A stretch of 14,451 bases of DNA, from NCBI GenBank assembly GCA_027578815.1, contig JANBTH010000580.1, positions 1 to 14,451 on the forward strand, read 5' to 3'. The translations under genes and the position numbers were made by a program. The notes under the pieces are model-generated. The model was given only the letters and a program-made list of their open reading frames with translations, did no database searches and was not told where the DNA came from. Shown one piece after another: positions 1 to 7,533 of this stretch. This DNA is from Coemansia sp. RSA 1804. Its lineage: Eukaryota > Kickxellomycota > Kickxellomycetes > Kickxellales > Kickxellaceae. The stretch's first letter is position 1. Each line of letters opens with the position of its first letter.

Positions 1-1274
1 CAGCAGATTGGCGGCACCAGCGCTGCCGACTTCTCGCCCAACAACCAGACGCTGATGTCGCTGATGGAGAGCGACGACGTCGACACCACCCACAAGTCGT
101 AAGTATTCCCTCCTTTTGCCAGGCCAACCTGAATGCCACTTTGCAATTCTGCCTCCTTTTCTCCTTCTCCCCTCCCCCTCCACTGCTTCTGTTTATTCGG
201 TAGCCATTGACTAACGTGTTAGTGCAGTGGAGAATGCTTCCTTCACTTTCACTTTCCATTTCCACTTTCCACTTTCCATTTCCCATTTTCTCATTTCTTG
301 TCCATTTGCTTATCTTTGCGTTTGGCTGCGGTTGTGCTTGATTTGCAGTTGAGCATAAGCGCAGATTTCCTTCTTCTCCCCTCTCCCCCCTTCTCTTGGT
401 TGCCCTGGTATTTTCTCTCTATACAAAGAAGCCGGCTTTTTTTATCGTCCACAACGACCCTTGCCTCTCATTGTAGCTGTGCTTCTATTAATAGTGCAAT
501 TCATCATCGGCAGCGTTTGACTTTTGAATTGTCGCTTCTTTGCAGAGCTCATTCTGCGTGTTTCCGATTGTGCAATTCCTATCACGCTCTTTTTTCATAT
601 ATCTGTTTGCCTGAGTTTCGACTTGTATCCCGACATTGCTTCCATTTCTTGAATGTGGGATTTCTGCTGCGTATGTGACGTATGTTTCCCACCGCAAGAA
701 AGAAAGCCACTGGGACAGCCGCCCCTCCTACACTTGCATGCACGCACGCTGCTTTATATAGATTTCCTTGCTGCAGGATTCCAAACTAACCGGAAATCAA
801 CTGACATTGTCGTTCTATTCTTATTGGTGCTGACCTCATTGTAGAGCGCTGCAGGTATACGAGAAGAGACGCCGTCGCAGAGAGAGCCACAATGCTGTGG
901 AGAGACGGAGACGCGACAACATCAACGATCGCATCCAGGAGCTGTTTACCCTGCTGCCCGAAACGATGATTGACCAGAACGCAAAGCCAAACAAGGGCAT
1001 GATTCTGAAGAAGTCAGTTGAGTACATCAGGCAGCTGCAGCACATGCTTCAGAATCAGAACAGCCGCTTGCACGAGCTAGAATCCGGGATTCCCTCATCA
1101 ATGGCAGCGGCAGCGGCGGCGGCAGCAGCAGCTGGACAGCCTCACCAATCGCAGGCATCTGGGGGATTAGCAGCAATGCTTGCGGGGGCAGCAGGAATCA
1201 ATGCACCACGGAGCCAGCATCACCATCATCATCAGCAAGGCGGCGATGGTGGGATGACAGGCAATGGGCTCTGA
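1..1274 (+). CDS. bHLH transcription factor, 3' part (5' partial)
   Basis: Partial gene in two visible exons, 1-98 and 845-1274, together encoding 175 residues. The protein is a basic helix-loop-helix DNA-binding factor acting in the nucleus as a dimer. The basic region (visible residues about 40-60) contains RESHNAVERRRRDN, with His48, Glu52 and Arg56 in the H-E-R spacing of class B factors that bind CACGTG E-boxes. Helix 1 (NINDRIQELFTLLPE), the loop and helix 2 (KGMILKKSVEYIRQLQ) follow, then a short leucine-containing coiled coil. The tail is low complexity: about ten alanines (residues 120-129), a His-rich run and Gly/Gln. The TGA stop is at 1272-1274. The family resembles fungal MITF/USF/Cbf1-like factors, but the exact orthologue cannot be named. 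Exon 1 (ending TTHK) is acidic and Ser/Asn-rich, and the true start lies left of the window. The first in-frame codon of exon 2 is not ATG, so the exon join is needed to make a complete basic region. Confidence 0.9.
99..844 (+). other. Intron in bHLH gene (746 nt)
   Basis: The donor GTAAGT begins at 99. The acceptor TTGTAG ends at 844, with a CTGAC branch-point-like motif about 15 nt upstream. Exon 1 ends in phase 2 (TC) and the first base of exon 2 (A) completes a Ser codon, so the frame runs straight into the bHLH basic region. A CAG ten bases further on would give the wrong phase. The intron is T/C-rich and several times longer than the other introns in this window. I see no second exon or RNA gene inside it. 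Confidence 0.8.
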
Positions 1275-2821
1275 GCCACGACGCATCTTGACCTAAATAT
1301 GCTTATAGCTCGGACATGGGCAGCTAGAGCCCACTAGTTGATTGTGCTTCTAGCTGGGACTTTCTTTGTCGCTGAGTTTGTTGTACAGAAGGAAATAGGA
1401 ACCTTTTTGCCGGTTGGACGATATGCAGAGCGGATTACTACGACACGAGCAACACAACCATCAACGTATCTGCGCATCCCCTCCCCCAATTGAAGCAGAA
1501 CTGAGCAGAGATGGATGATGATGTTGTTTGTGTCTCTAATGTTACATGTAGTTTCGGTGCATGTCATGTCAAAACCAGTGCGTCCGGCCGGGTTCTGTTG
1601 TTTCCTTTAGAATGGTAGTGAGTTAGGCGCAAGTGAGCTTTTTGTTCTGCTTGTGTGGATGAGCCGAAGGCGGGGGAGGCAGTCTGTATTTTTCTATAAT
1701 CTGCTTCTTATTTCTGCCATATCTTCCCGTATGCACTCCTTTTTATCTCTTTTCTTCTTTTTTTATTCTCCCTCTTACACTGCTATTTTTACAGGCTAGC
1801 TAGGTGGGCTAGCTGCTGACCGCGCTTGTTACACGCCTGCTGTCTTCTTTTATACTTTTCTCACTGAATCCGCCGTCTATGTTTTGCCGTGCGTGGGGTT
1901 GTGTTGTTGGGAAGGAGACAACCGCAATGCCAGCAGCTTTTCTTTACGTATTGCGCACGGAGCAAAGCACCAGGCTGAATGATTGCTCTGGCTGGAACCC
2001 CCTGGCACACGTGTTGGTTGTACTATACTCATACATGGAACTCGTATATGACGATGACGATGGCGATGACGATGGGATCGAGAGAAGCAGAGGAAGAAAG
2101 ACCGGTTGCCGCCGCAACATGGAAGAAGAGGAATAACGGAGGCATTTCTTTATTTCGCTTCATTCTTTTTTTCGGCGTGTATATGTGCGTTTTCTCTTTT
2201 CTTGAGCTGACCAGACGCTGTGGAGCTGTAATGTGCTGTAGCAGCCGCACAGGCCTGGACTGCCTTTTTTTTCTGTCTTTTGTAGTTGTTCTTTTTTCAT
2301 TTCTTGTTTTATTTTATTATATTTTAACGTTTTCATTTGTGAGGTTATTTGGAGGGGAGAAGGATTCAGACATTACCTAGTTTCAATCGCGGTCACACGA
2401 GCTCTGTTGCTGATTGTATGGCATTAAGCATTTCGATTTCATATCATTTGGTCTGGGGGAGTAGACCGTTTGGCTGGGATGTTCCAGACTTTGGGCAGCA
2501 GCAGGAAGCAGACAACGCCATCCCAGACGGATGCGGCGAGCTCTGTTTTTCTTTTTTTATTTCGCTTGTTTGTGTTTGAATAAGAAGGGAGGACACGCAT
2601 GAGGGGAGGAAGGGTGCGACAAAAAGGACGTCACCAGCTGCAGACAAAGGGATCCACGGGAGTCAGCAGGTACAGCGGATACACGCACGCACTGGAGTTC
2701 CTTTGCGGCTGACCCCCTCCTTCCTTTTCTGCGTCCCTTCTCTCCACTCCACTCCACAATATTGCTATTATTGTTATTATTGCTCCCTAAGGACACTGCA
2801 GCGCGGAATTGGCGAATTCGC
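1275..2821. other. Gene-free region between bHLH gene and LCL3
   Basis: About 1.5 kb with no credible coding sequence. It must hold the 3' UTR of the bHLH gene and the promoter of LCL3. It contains long pyrimidine tracts (around 1735-1770 and 2255-2340), a short GATGAC-type microsatellite near 2049-2075, and two GCTAGC palindromes seven bases apart (1795-1813). Short ORFs of up to 133 codons are rich in low-complexity Phe/Leu/Val and match no family I recognise. No tRNA B-box or snRNA signature was seen. Confidence 0.6.
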
Positions 2822-3574
2822 ATGAAAGATTCCGAGCCTCGCGCAAGCGACAAGAGCAGAAAAGAGCAAGACGACAAGACAGCCAGTACATCGGGAGGGC
2901 TGTTTGCGGGGACCGAGGGCCTCAGACAGCGACTGTACGTATACGGGCAAAGCGCGGTGTGCATCGGCGTGTGCGGGGGCATCGCATTCGGGCTGTACAT
3001 GGTGTTCCGGCGGTACGCAACGGAGACGGACGTGCCGGAGCGGGTGATCAAGTCGCATAAGCGGCTGCGCGGGTACATGGTGAACGCAGCGGACGGGGAC
3101 ACGTTCCGGTTCTACCACGTGCCGGCGTCGCGGTGGGCGTTCACGCGGCGGCCGGCGGAGCGGAGCAGGGGCGTGGCGAAGCAGACAATCTGCGTGCGCG
3201 TGTCGGCGGTGGACGCGCCCGAGATGGCGCACTTCGGCAACCCGGAGCAGCCGCTGGCCAGGGAGGCCCGCGACCGGCTGCTCGCGCTGCTGCGCGGGCG
3301 CGCGGTCACCGTCAAGCCGCTGGCCAGAGACCAGTACGGGCGCATCGTGGCCACCGTCACGTACCGCTCGTGGCTGGGGTTCAGGCACAACGTGGCCCAC
3401 GAGATGCTGCGCGCGGGGCTGGCCACGCTGTACACGGGCGGCAACGCGCAGTACGACGGCGAGGAGGCGCTGCTGGCGCGGCTGCAGGACGACGCCAGGC
3501 GCGCGAAGGTCGGCGTGTGGGGGCTCAAGGACTTCAAGACGCCGGCCGAGTACAAGCGCGAGCACAGGAAGTAG
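2822..3574 (+). CDS. LCL3: LCL3-like membrane-anchored TNase-domain endonuclease
   Basis: A 250-residue protein of the fungal LCL3 family, a staphylococcal nuclease-like (TNase) domain behind one membrane span, assigned to mitochondria in yeast. A charged, probably disordered N-terminus (1-35) precedes a hydrophobic segment (about 42-61, Gly/Val/Ile-rich). The TNase domain runs from about residue 82 to 238. The metal-binding loop has DGDT (91-94). Arg126, Asp131 and Glu134 sit in RVSAVDAPE, and Arg174 in DQYGR. These match the Arg35/Asp40/Glu43/Arg87 catalytic set of staphylococcal nuclease, so activity is expected. A typical family ending PAEYKR is present. The ATG at 2822 is the first in frame; the frame is open further upstream but starts there only with TTG. 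It converges on SAM50, with 79 nt between the stops. Coding sequence is strongly G/C-biased and has no intron. Confidence 0.9.
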   Translation: MKDSEPRASDKSRKEQDDKTASTSGGLFAGTEGLRQRLYVYGQSAVCIGVCGGIAFGLYMVFRRYATETDVPERVIKSHKRLRGYMVNAADGDTFRFYHVPASRWAFTRRPAERSRGVAKQTICVRVSAVDAPEMAHFGNPEQPLAREARDRLLALLRGRAVTVKPLARDQYGRIVATVTYRSWLGFRHNVAHEMLRAGLATLYTGGNAQYDGEEALLARLQDDARRAKVGVWGLKDFKTPAEYKREHRK

Positions 3575-3619
3575 AGAGGTAGATTGTTTTGTGTATTGAG
3601 AGAGGGAGGGGGAGTTTCC

Positions 3620-3625
3620 AATAAA
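3620..3625 (+). terminator. Candidate polyadenylation signal of LCL3
   Basis: A perfect AATAAA lies 45 nt after the LCL3 stop codon. Cleavage 15-30 nt further on would place the mRNA end at or just before the SAM50 stop, so the two convergent transcripts probably have touching or overlapping 3' ends. Confidence 0.55.
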
Positions 3626-3653
3626 TGATTATTATGACAGAGTGCAAGTTCGG

Positions 3654-5081
3654 CTACAGGAAGGCGAGCCCCAGGCCGAACTGCAGCCCCGGCTTCGGGC
3701 GGTCGGTGGGCGTTGCGGCGATGGGAAGGCACAGCGACACCTCGGCGCGCACCACCGGGTGGTTGTAGACCAGGCCAACGCCAACCGCCGCGGACGGGGA
3801 CACCAGGAAGCGGCGCACCTCGGGCGCAGCAGCAGCAAGCGAGGACGCCAGGCCGCCGTTGCTTTTGGTGCAGTTGCGCAGCAGGCCGCGGGCGTCGAGC
3901 AGCGCCAGCTGGCCGGCGTTGGCCCACACGTGGCCGCGGAGCGCGGGAGTAGCTACGAACGGCAGCGGCGTCAGCAGACTGACGCCAGCCGCATAGAAGA
4001 CGTCGCCGCCGATGCTGTCGCTGCCGTCGCGCGGGCCGATGCCGTGGAGCTGGAAGCCGCGGACGCTGGCGGAGCCGCCCAGGAAGAAGCGGTCGGCGAG
4101 CGGCGACACGCGCGAGCCGAGCGACCACAGGACGCCGGCCTGCAGCGCCGAGCTGGCCACGAAGCCGGCGCCCAGCGACTGGTTGGTCTGCAGCTCGGCG
4201 CGCGTCTTGACGAACCGCGCGTCGCCCAGCGCGGCGGCCTCGGACGTCAGACGCAGCAGACTGCCGCGCGAGGGCACGCGCGCCGAGTCCCTGGTGTCGA
4301 TGGCCACCGTGTGCCGCACCGCCGACTTCAGCGAGTGCCCGGCCTCCGTGCGCAGCGTCGGCGACGCATCGGCCCCGAGGTTGCTCAGGTTGCGCCACGC
4401 CAGCGAGTACGCGAGGTCGTGGGCCGCCGGGCGCGCCGGGTCGGCCGCTCTGTAGGCCACGCCGACCTCGCGCAGCGCCTCGTCGTGCGCGCTGTGCGGC
4501 CGGTGGCTGGTCAGCCGCTGCGTCACGGCGATGCTGAGCAGGCGGTGCGGGTCGGCATCCACGGGCGCCGCGAACACGCCCTGGAACGCCGCCTGCGTCC
4601 TGGTGCCGCGCGCGTAGTGGATGTCGGCGCTCTCGCCGCCGCCGAAGATGTTGGCCATCCGCGCGGCCACGCCGGCCGTGCCCTCGGTGTCGTCCACCCC
4701 GGCCTCCGTCTTGATCGAGTACCGCGGCCCGTCCGTGCACTCGAGCCCGACGTCAACCGCCACGCCCTGCCTGCCGTCGTCTTCTGCTGCTGCTTGGTCC
4801 AGCACCACGCGCGCCTCCTTGGCGATCCCCAGCGCCTGCAGCCGCCCGCCCGCCTCCCGCGCCTCCTGCGCTATCTCGCCCACCGTGGTGGCCATCAGCA
4901 CGCCGTGCGACAGCCTGTCCAGCACCGCCGGCCGGATCCGCGACACCCCTGCGATCGAAACGCGGGTCGCCCGCGCACTCAGCCCGCCCACGTCGACTGT
5001 CCGCCGGGGAACTTGTTGCTGCTGCTGTTGTAATGCGCTCTGGAATATCCCGCGCGCCGTAAAGGCCGTGCCGTCGTCCAT
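3654..5081 (-). CDS. SAM50: SAM50/Tob55 mitochondrial outer-membrane beta-barrel assembly protein
   Basis: A 475-residue Omp85-family protein, close to the length of yeast Sam50 (484). It forms the core of the SAM/TOB complex, which folds beta-barrel precursors such as Tom40 and porin into the mitochondrial outer membrane. An N-terminal POTRA-like domain spans about residues 35-112 and a predicted beta-barrel about 115-475. The Omp85 signature VRGF is at 340-343 (SASVRGFQLHGIGP), inside the barrel. The C-terminus fits the mitochondrial beta-signal (polar-x-Gly-x-x-hydrophobic-x-hydrophobic), read as KPGLQFGL at 463-470, ending in Phe-Leu. A short poly-Gln run (about 18-23) comes from a CAG-type repeat near the N-terminus. 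The gene is intronless and very G/C-rich, so the other strand carries a 463-codon shadow frame. It is divergent from SEN34, with 287 nt between starts. Confidence 0.93.
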   Translation of the reverse strand: MDDGTAFTARGIFQSALQQQQQQVPRRTVDVGGLSARATRVSIAGVSRIRPAVLDRLSHGVLMATTVGEIAQEAREAGGRLQALGIAKEARVVLDQAAAEDDGRQGVAVDVGLECTDGPRYSIKTEAGVDDTEGTAGVAARMANIFGGGESADIHYARGTRTQAAFQGVFAAPVDADPHRLLSIAVTQRLTSHRPHSAHDEALREVGVAYRAADPARPAAHDLAYSLAWRNLSNLGADASPTLRTEAGHSLKSAVRHTVAIDTRDSARVPSRGSLLRLTSEAAALGDARFVKTRAELQTNQSLGAGFVASSALQAGVLWSLGSRVSPLADRFFLGGSASVRGFQLHGIGPRDGSDSIGGDVFYAAGVSLLTPLPFVATPALRGHVWANAGQLALLDARGLLRNCTKSNGGLASSLAAAAPEVRRFLVSPSAAVGVGLVYNHPVVRAEVSLCLPIAATPTDRPKPGLQFGLGLAFL

Positions 5082-5368
5082 CGCCTGCTTCTGTGTGTGT
5101 GTGAGGATTAGCGGGCACGAATCCAGCCTGGTGCTCAGCGCGTTCTCTATGTTGACTAATTAAAGGAGGCAAATAGGCGAATTTGGGAATCGGGCGTGCA
5201 GGAACGAAAAAGAAAAAAGAAAATACGTTGGCGCTTCTTAAGCGGTCCCCACAAATCAAGCGCATCAAGGGACACCTACAATTATCACCAGCATCGCCCC
5301 CAGAAGAAAACATCTAGATGTCCTGTGCTTCCTCACCGACTCCTTGCATTTACATTTGTATTTTCCAG

Positions 5369-6022
5369 ATGGACGAGCCCCGCCCGCTCCGCCTGCACTG
5401 CGGCCAGCACAACCAGGTGCTCGTGTTCGACGCCGACGCGGCCATGCGTCTGCGCACCGAGCACAGGATAGTCGGGTGCCTCGAGGGCAGCCACCCGCGG
5501 AACCCGCTGCAGAACGGCTACATGTACCTGCCGCTCTCGCTGCTGCCCGAGGAGACCGCGCTGCTGCGCGAGCGCAACGCGGTCGAGCTGCTCGGCGCCG
5601 AGTTCACCTGGCCGGAGTCCCCGGCCGACCGCCTCCGCCTCGCCCTGTTCAAGGACCTGCACCGCCGCGGGTTCTTCGTCACCCGGGCGCTCAAGTTCGG
5701 CGGCGACTATCTGCTGTATCCAGGCAAGTTGTCGGCCTTTCTGTGTTGCAGACTAAGAGAGTAAAAAAACCCCCCTTATTCCTTCTTTTCTACTAATGCC
5801 GCTTCCAGCACACTTCTCTTATACCCAGTAGGCGAGCCCATGCGCTACCACTCGTCGCACATCGTCACCTTCGTCCCCGACATCACGCAGCAGATCACTC
5901 CGCGCGAGCTTGTCTCGCTGGCGCGTCTGGGCACCGCCGTCAACAAGACCCGGGTCCTGAGCTCCTGGGACCCCGCCAAGGCTGCGTTCACCCACGTCTG
6001 CATTAACTGGTCGGCAATGTAA
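5369..6022 (+). CDS. SEN34: tRNA-splicing endonuclease catalytic subunit Sen34
   Basis: Two exons (5369-5723 and 5832-6022) encode 181 residues. Sen34 is one of two catalytic subunits of the Sen2/34/15/54 endonuclease and cuts pre-tRNA at the 3' splice site. The N-terminal domain has the family pattern HRIVGCLEG...NPLQNGYMYLPLSLLPEE (32-62). The C-terminal nuclease domain has RRGFFVTRALKFGGDYLLYPG (99-119). The catalytic triad is Tyr117, His125 (YHSSH) and Lys157 (NKTR). The Tyr-His spacing of eight equals that reported for human TSEN34, and His-Lys is 32. The protein is much shorter than yeast (275) or human (310) Sen34 because the linker between the domains is nearly absent. The ATG at 5369 is chosen because the Sen34 homology starts there. 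An in-frame ATG at 5318 would add 17 residues unlike the family, and the bases just before 5369 (TTTTCCAG) resemble a splice acceptor. Confidence 0.92.
5724..5831 (+). other. GC-AG intron of SEN34 (108 nt)
   Basis: The exon-intron boundary reads CAG|GCAAGT, the ideal context for a rare GC donor. The acceptor is CAGTAG, a tandem NAGNAG site. With the distal TAG (ending 5831) the phase-1 join gives YPGEPMRYHSSH, exactly the conserved Sen34 motif. The proximal CAG (ending 5828) stays in frame and inserts one Val (YPVGEP). Unspliced read-through keeps going for only about a dozen codons and then stops, losing His125 and Lys157. Confidence 0.88.
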
Positions 6023-6214
6023 CGCGACAATGGAAGATGCTCTTTCTCTTTGCTTTATTCTTCTTTATTCATGCCACAGATACCGGAGGAAACAGACGGG
6101 ATGGACAGAGTGAAAGGAAAAAATAAGGAGCATATGGGTATATATGAAGAGTACGTAATGGTTGCTACAATGGCGAGTAAAAGGAAAAGGAAAAGAAAGG
6201 ATAGAGTGTTTGTT

Positions 6215-6220
6215 TTTATT
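6215..6220 (-). terminator. Candidate polyadenylation signal of Sec61-beta
   Basis: TTTATT on the + strand is AATAAA on the - strand. It lies 33 nt after the Sec61-beta stop codon, a normal distance for a polyadenylation signal. Confidence 0.5.
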
Positions 6221-6253
6221 GCGTTATCTTCGCTCCCCCCCACTCAAAAGGAT

Positions 6254-6520
6254 CTAGCTCAGCGAGCTCGTGAGCTTGCCGTAGATGTGGAGCAGGAAGA
6301 CGGATGCGATGAACACCAGGCTGAGAACTAGAACCACAACCGGATCCACCTTGAGCCCCGGCGCGTCCTCCGTGTACAGCCGCATCATCGTCGCAGTGCT
6401 TCCTGCGCCGCGGGCCACTTGCCGTCCCGACGCCCCGCCGCGGCTGGCAGCCGACGACCCACCGCGACGAGCCCTAGAATTAATAGAAAAGCCAATGCAA
6501 TTCGTAGTAGCAACATCCAT
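6254..6520 (-). CDS. SBH1: Sec61-beta / Sbh1 translocon subunit
   Basis: An 88-residue tail-anchored ER protein, the beta subunit of the Sec61 protein-conducting channel. A Ser/Gly/Arg-rich cytosolic N-terminus (about 16-42) is followed by the family signature MMRLYTEDAPGLKVDPVVVL (45-64). A single membrane span follows (about 61-80) and then a short lumenal tail. This C-terminal half is nearly diagnostic. The first 15 or so residues (MDVATTNCIGFSINS) do not look like Sec61-beta, and the DNA under them (TTTTCTATTAATTCTAG) resembles a 3' splice site, so the annotated start may be wrong even though the frame is open. An additional strong donor-like GAG|GTAAGG lies upstream at 6602. The gene converges on SEN34 with 231 nt between stops. 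Confidence 0.9.
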   Translation of the reverse strand: MDVATTNCIGFSINSRARRGGSSAASRGGASGRQVARGAGSTATMMRLYTEDAPGLKVDPVVVLVLSLVFIASVFLLHIYGKLTSSLS

Positions 6521-6549
6521 GGTTCAGTATTATACAACCTCAGGTGGTT

Positions 6550-6602
6550 CTGCGTTGAGATCAAACCAACCCAGTAAATAACAGCCTTGTCTTCCTCCTT
6601 AC
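6550..6602 (-). other. Possible 5' UTR intron of Sec61-beta (53 nt)
   Basis: On the - strand a strong donor (GAG|GTAAGG, starting 6602) is followed 53 nt later by a pyrimidine-containing segment ending in CAACGCAG (6550). The ATG used for Sec61-beta lies 30 nt beyond. No ATG precedes the donor in a frame that could join the coding sequence, so if real this is a leader intron. It was predicted from splice motifs only. Confidence 0.35.
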
Positions 6603-7103
6603 CTCAAGTGGCGTGGTCCTTCGCCCGCCGCAACAGGCCCCTTTTTGACAGCAGACGACTCGGCCTAAACACACACAAGATCAACCACCAGCAAGCGTAG
6701 ATTAAAGATAGTTCGTTTAGCACAATAAGATCACACACATTCATCAACAGCCAGACGCAGCACGCCCCGAGCCGCCGGCCCTCCCAACACTGGCTCTACA
6801 TACCATATTGTTTTATCTAGTAGTCCACTGGGAAATCGACCGGGGTTGTCTTTTATTTCGTTTTGTGCTCTGCAGAGTAAGAGAGAGAGAAGAGAATGTG
6901 TATGTGCTCTCAACGGGGTTCTGGGGGTGGTTGCAGACAGCAGGAAAGACCAAATTAGCGTGTGATGTAGGCCGTTTGGGGTCAATTCAACGAGAAGACG
7001 GCCAAAGATGACTGAAAAAAGCTAAACAACGGATTAAAGCGCCCCCTCCTAGGTCGAAATTTGTTCTCTTCCACAAACAACAAGAGAGAGAGAGAAAAAA
7101 GGA

Positions 7104-7111
7104 TATATAAA
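7104..7111 (+). promoter_or_regulatory. TATA-box-like element
   Basis: TATATAAA follows a purine-rich GA repeat. It is 430 nt upstream of the dioxygenase ATG at 7534 and about 300 nt upstream of the alternative ATG at 7406. That implies a long leader, or that the box serves a different transcript. Assigned from sequence pattern only. Confidence 0.3.
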
Positions 7112-7533
7112 CAAGTTTGCAGCTCTAGGATGTAAAGCCAATTAATAATTAAGGTAGATAGATAGATAGATTGTGGAAAGAGGTGAGGGAGGTGGAGGTG
7201 AAAGGCATACGAAGAAAGAAAAACTAAGGAGACAAGAATGCGCTCCAAAGCGCTGGCCTGAGGCTTGGATCTGCTAGCGTGGATTGAATTTGGCTGCTAC
7301 TGCTGCTGTTAGGGAACTGCAGCCAATGGCGGGCTGCAAACACCACACCTTAATCTTTTTCTAATTTTTCTGTTTATTTTTTTTTGTTGCGGTCTGCTCC
7401 AAGCGATGCGAAATAAAAAGGTAATCGCCATTATTTTTTTTTTTTTCATATTTCGCTAGAAGGCACTTCTTGCACTGCTCTGCTTTCTCCATTGACCCAG
7501 GCCTCGGCAGAACAGAAACACCCGCTTCTCCAA

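Larger units (their letters stand above)
6521..7533. other. Divergent intergenic region, Sec61-beta / dioxygenase
   Basis: About 1 kb between two divergent start codons, holding the promoters of both genes. It contains a (GA)n run (about 7083-7095), a TATATAAA box (7104-7111), a (TAGA)4 microsatellite (7155-7171), a CTG/GCTGCT-rich patch near 7290-7310, and two long T runs (about 7377-7385 and 7432-7446). The - strand frame of 84 codons at 6731-6985 has no family features. A possible short first exon of the dioxygenase gene lies at 7406-7420. No tRNA or known small RNA signature is seen. Confidence 0.55.

Noticed and set aside
2008..2013. CACGTG E-box as a target of the neighbouring bHLH factor
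   Set aside because: The same hexamer also occurs inside coding sequence (LCL3 near 3116, SAM50 near 3925, ATPase gene near 12194), so one intergenic copy is not informative.
1979..2380. 133-codon + strand frame in the bHLH/LCL3 spacer
   Set aside because: Phe/Leu/Val-rich product of T-rich DNA, no motif, and no coding-like codon bias.
2777..3565. 262-codon - strand frame across LCL3
   Set aside because: Antisense shadow; the + strand frame has a full TNase catalytic set.
3112..4740. 542-codon - strand frame spanning LCL3 and SAM50
   Set aside because: It overlaps both real genes in wrong frames and has extreme Arg/Ala low complexity; it results from scarce stop codons in G/C-rich coding DNA.
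3642..5033. 463-codon open frame on the + strand across SAM50
   Set aside because: It is the antisense shadow of a G/C-rich gene: Arg/Ala/Gly/Gln-rich, no domain, while the - strand frame has Omp85 signatures and a beta-signal.
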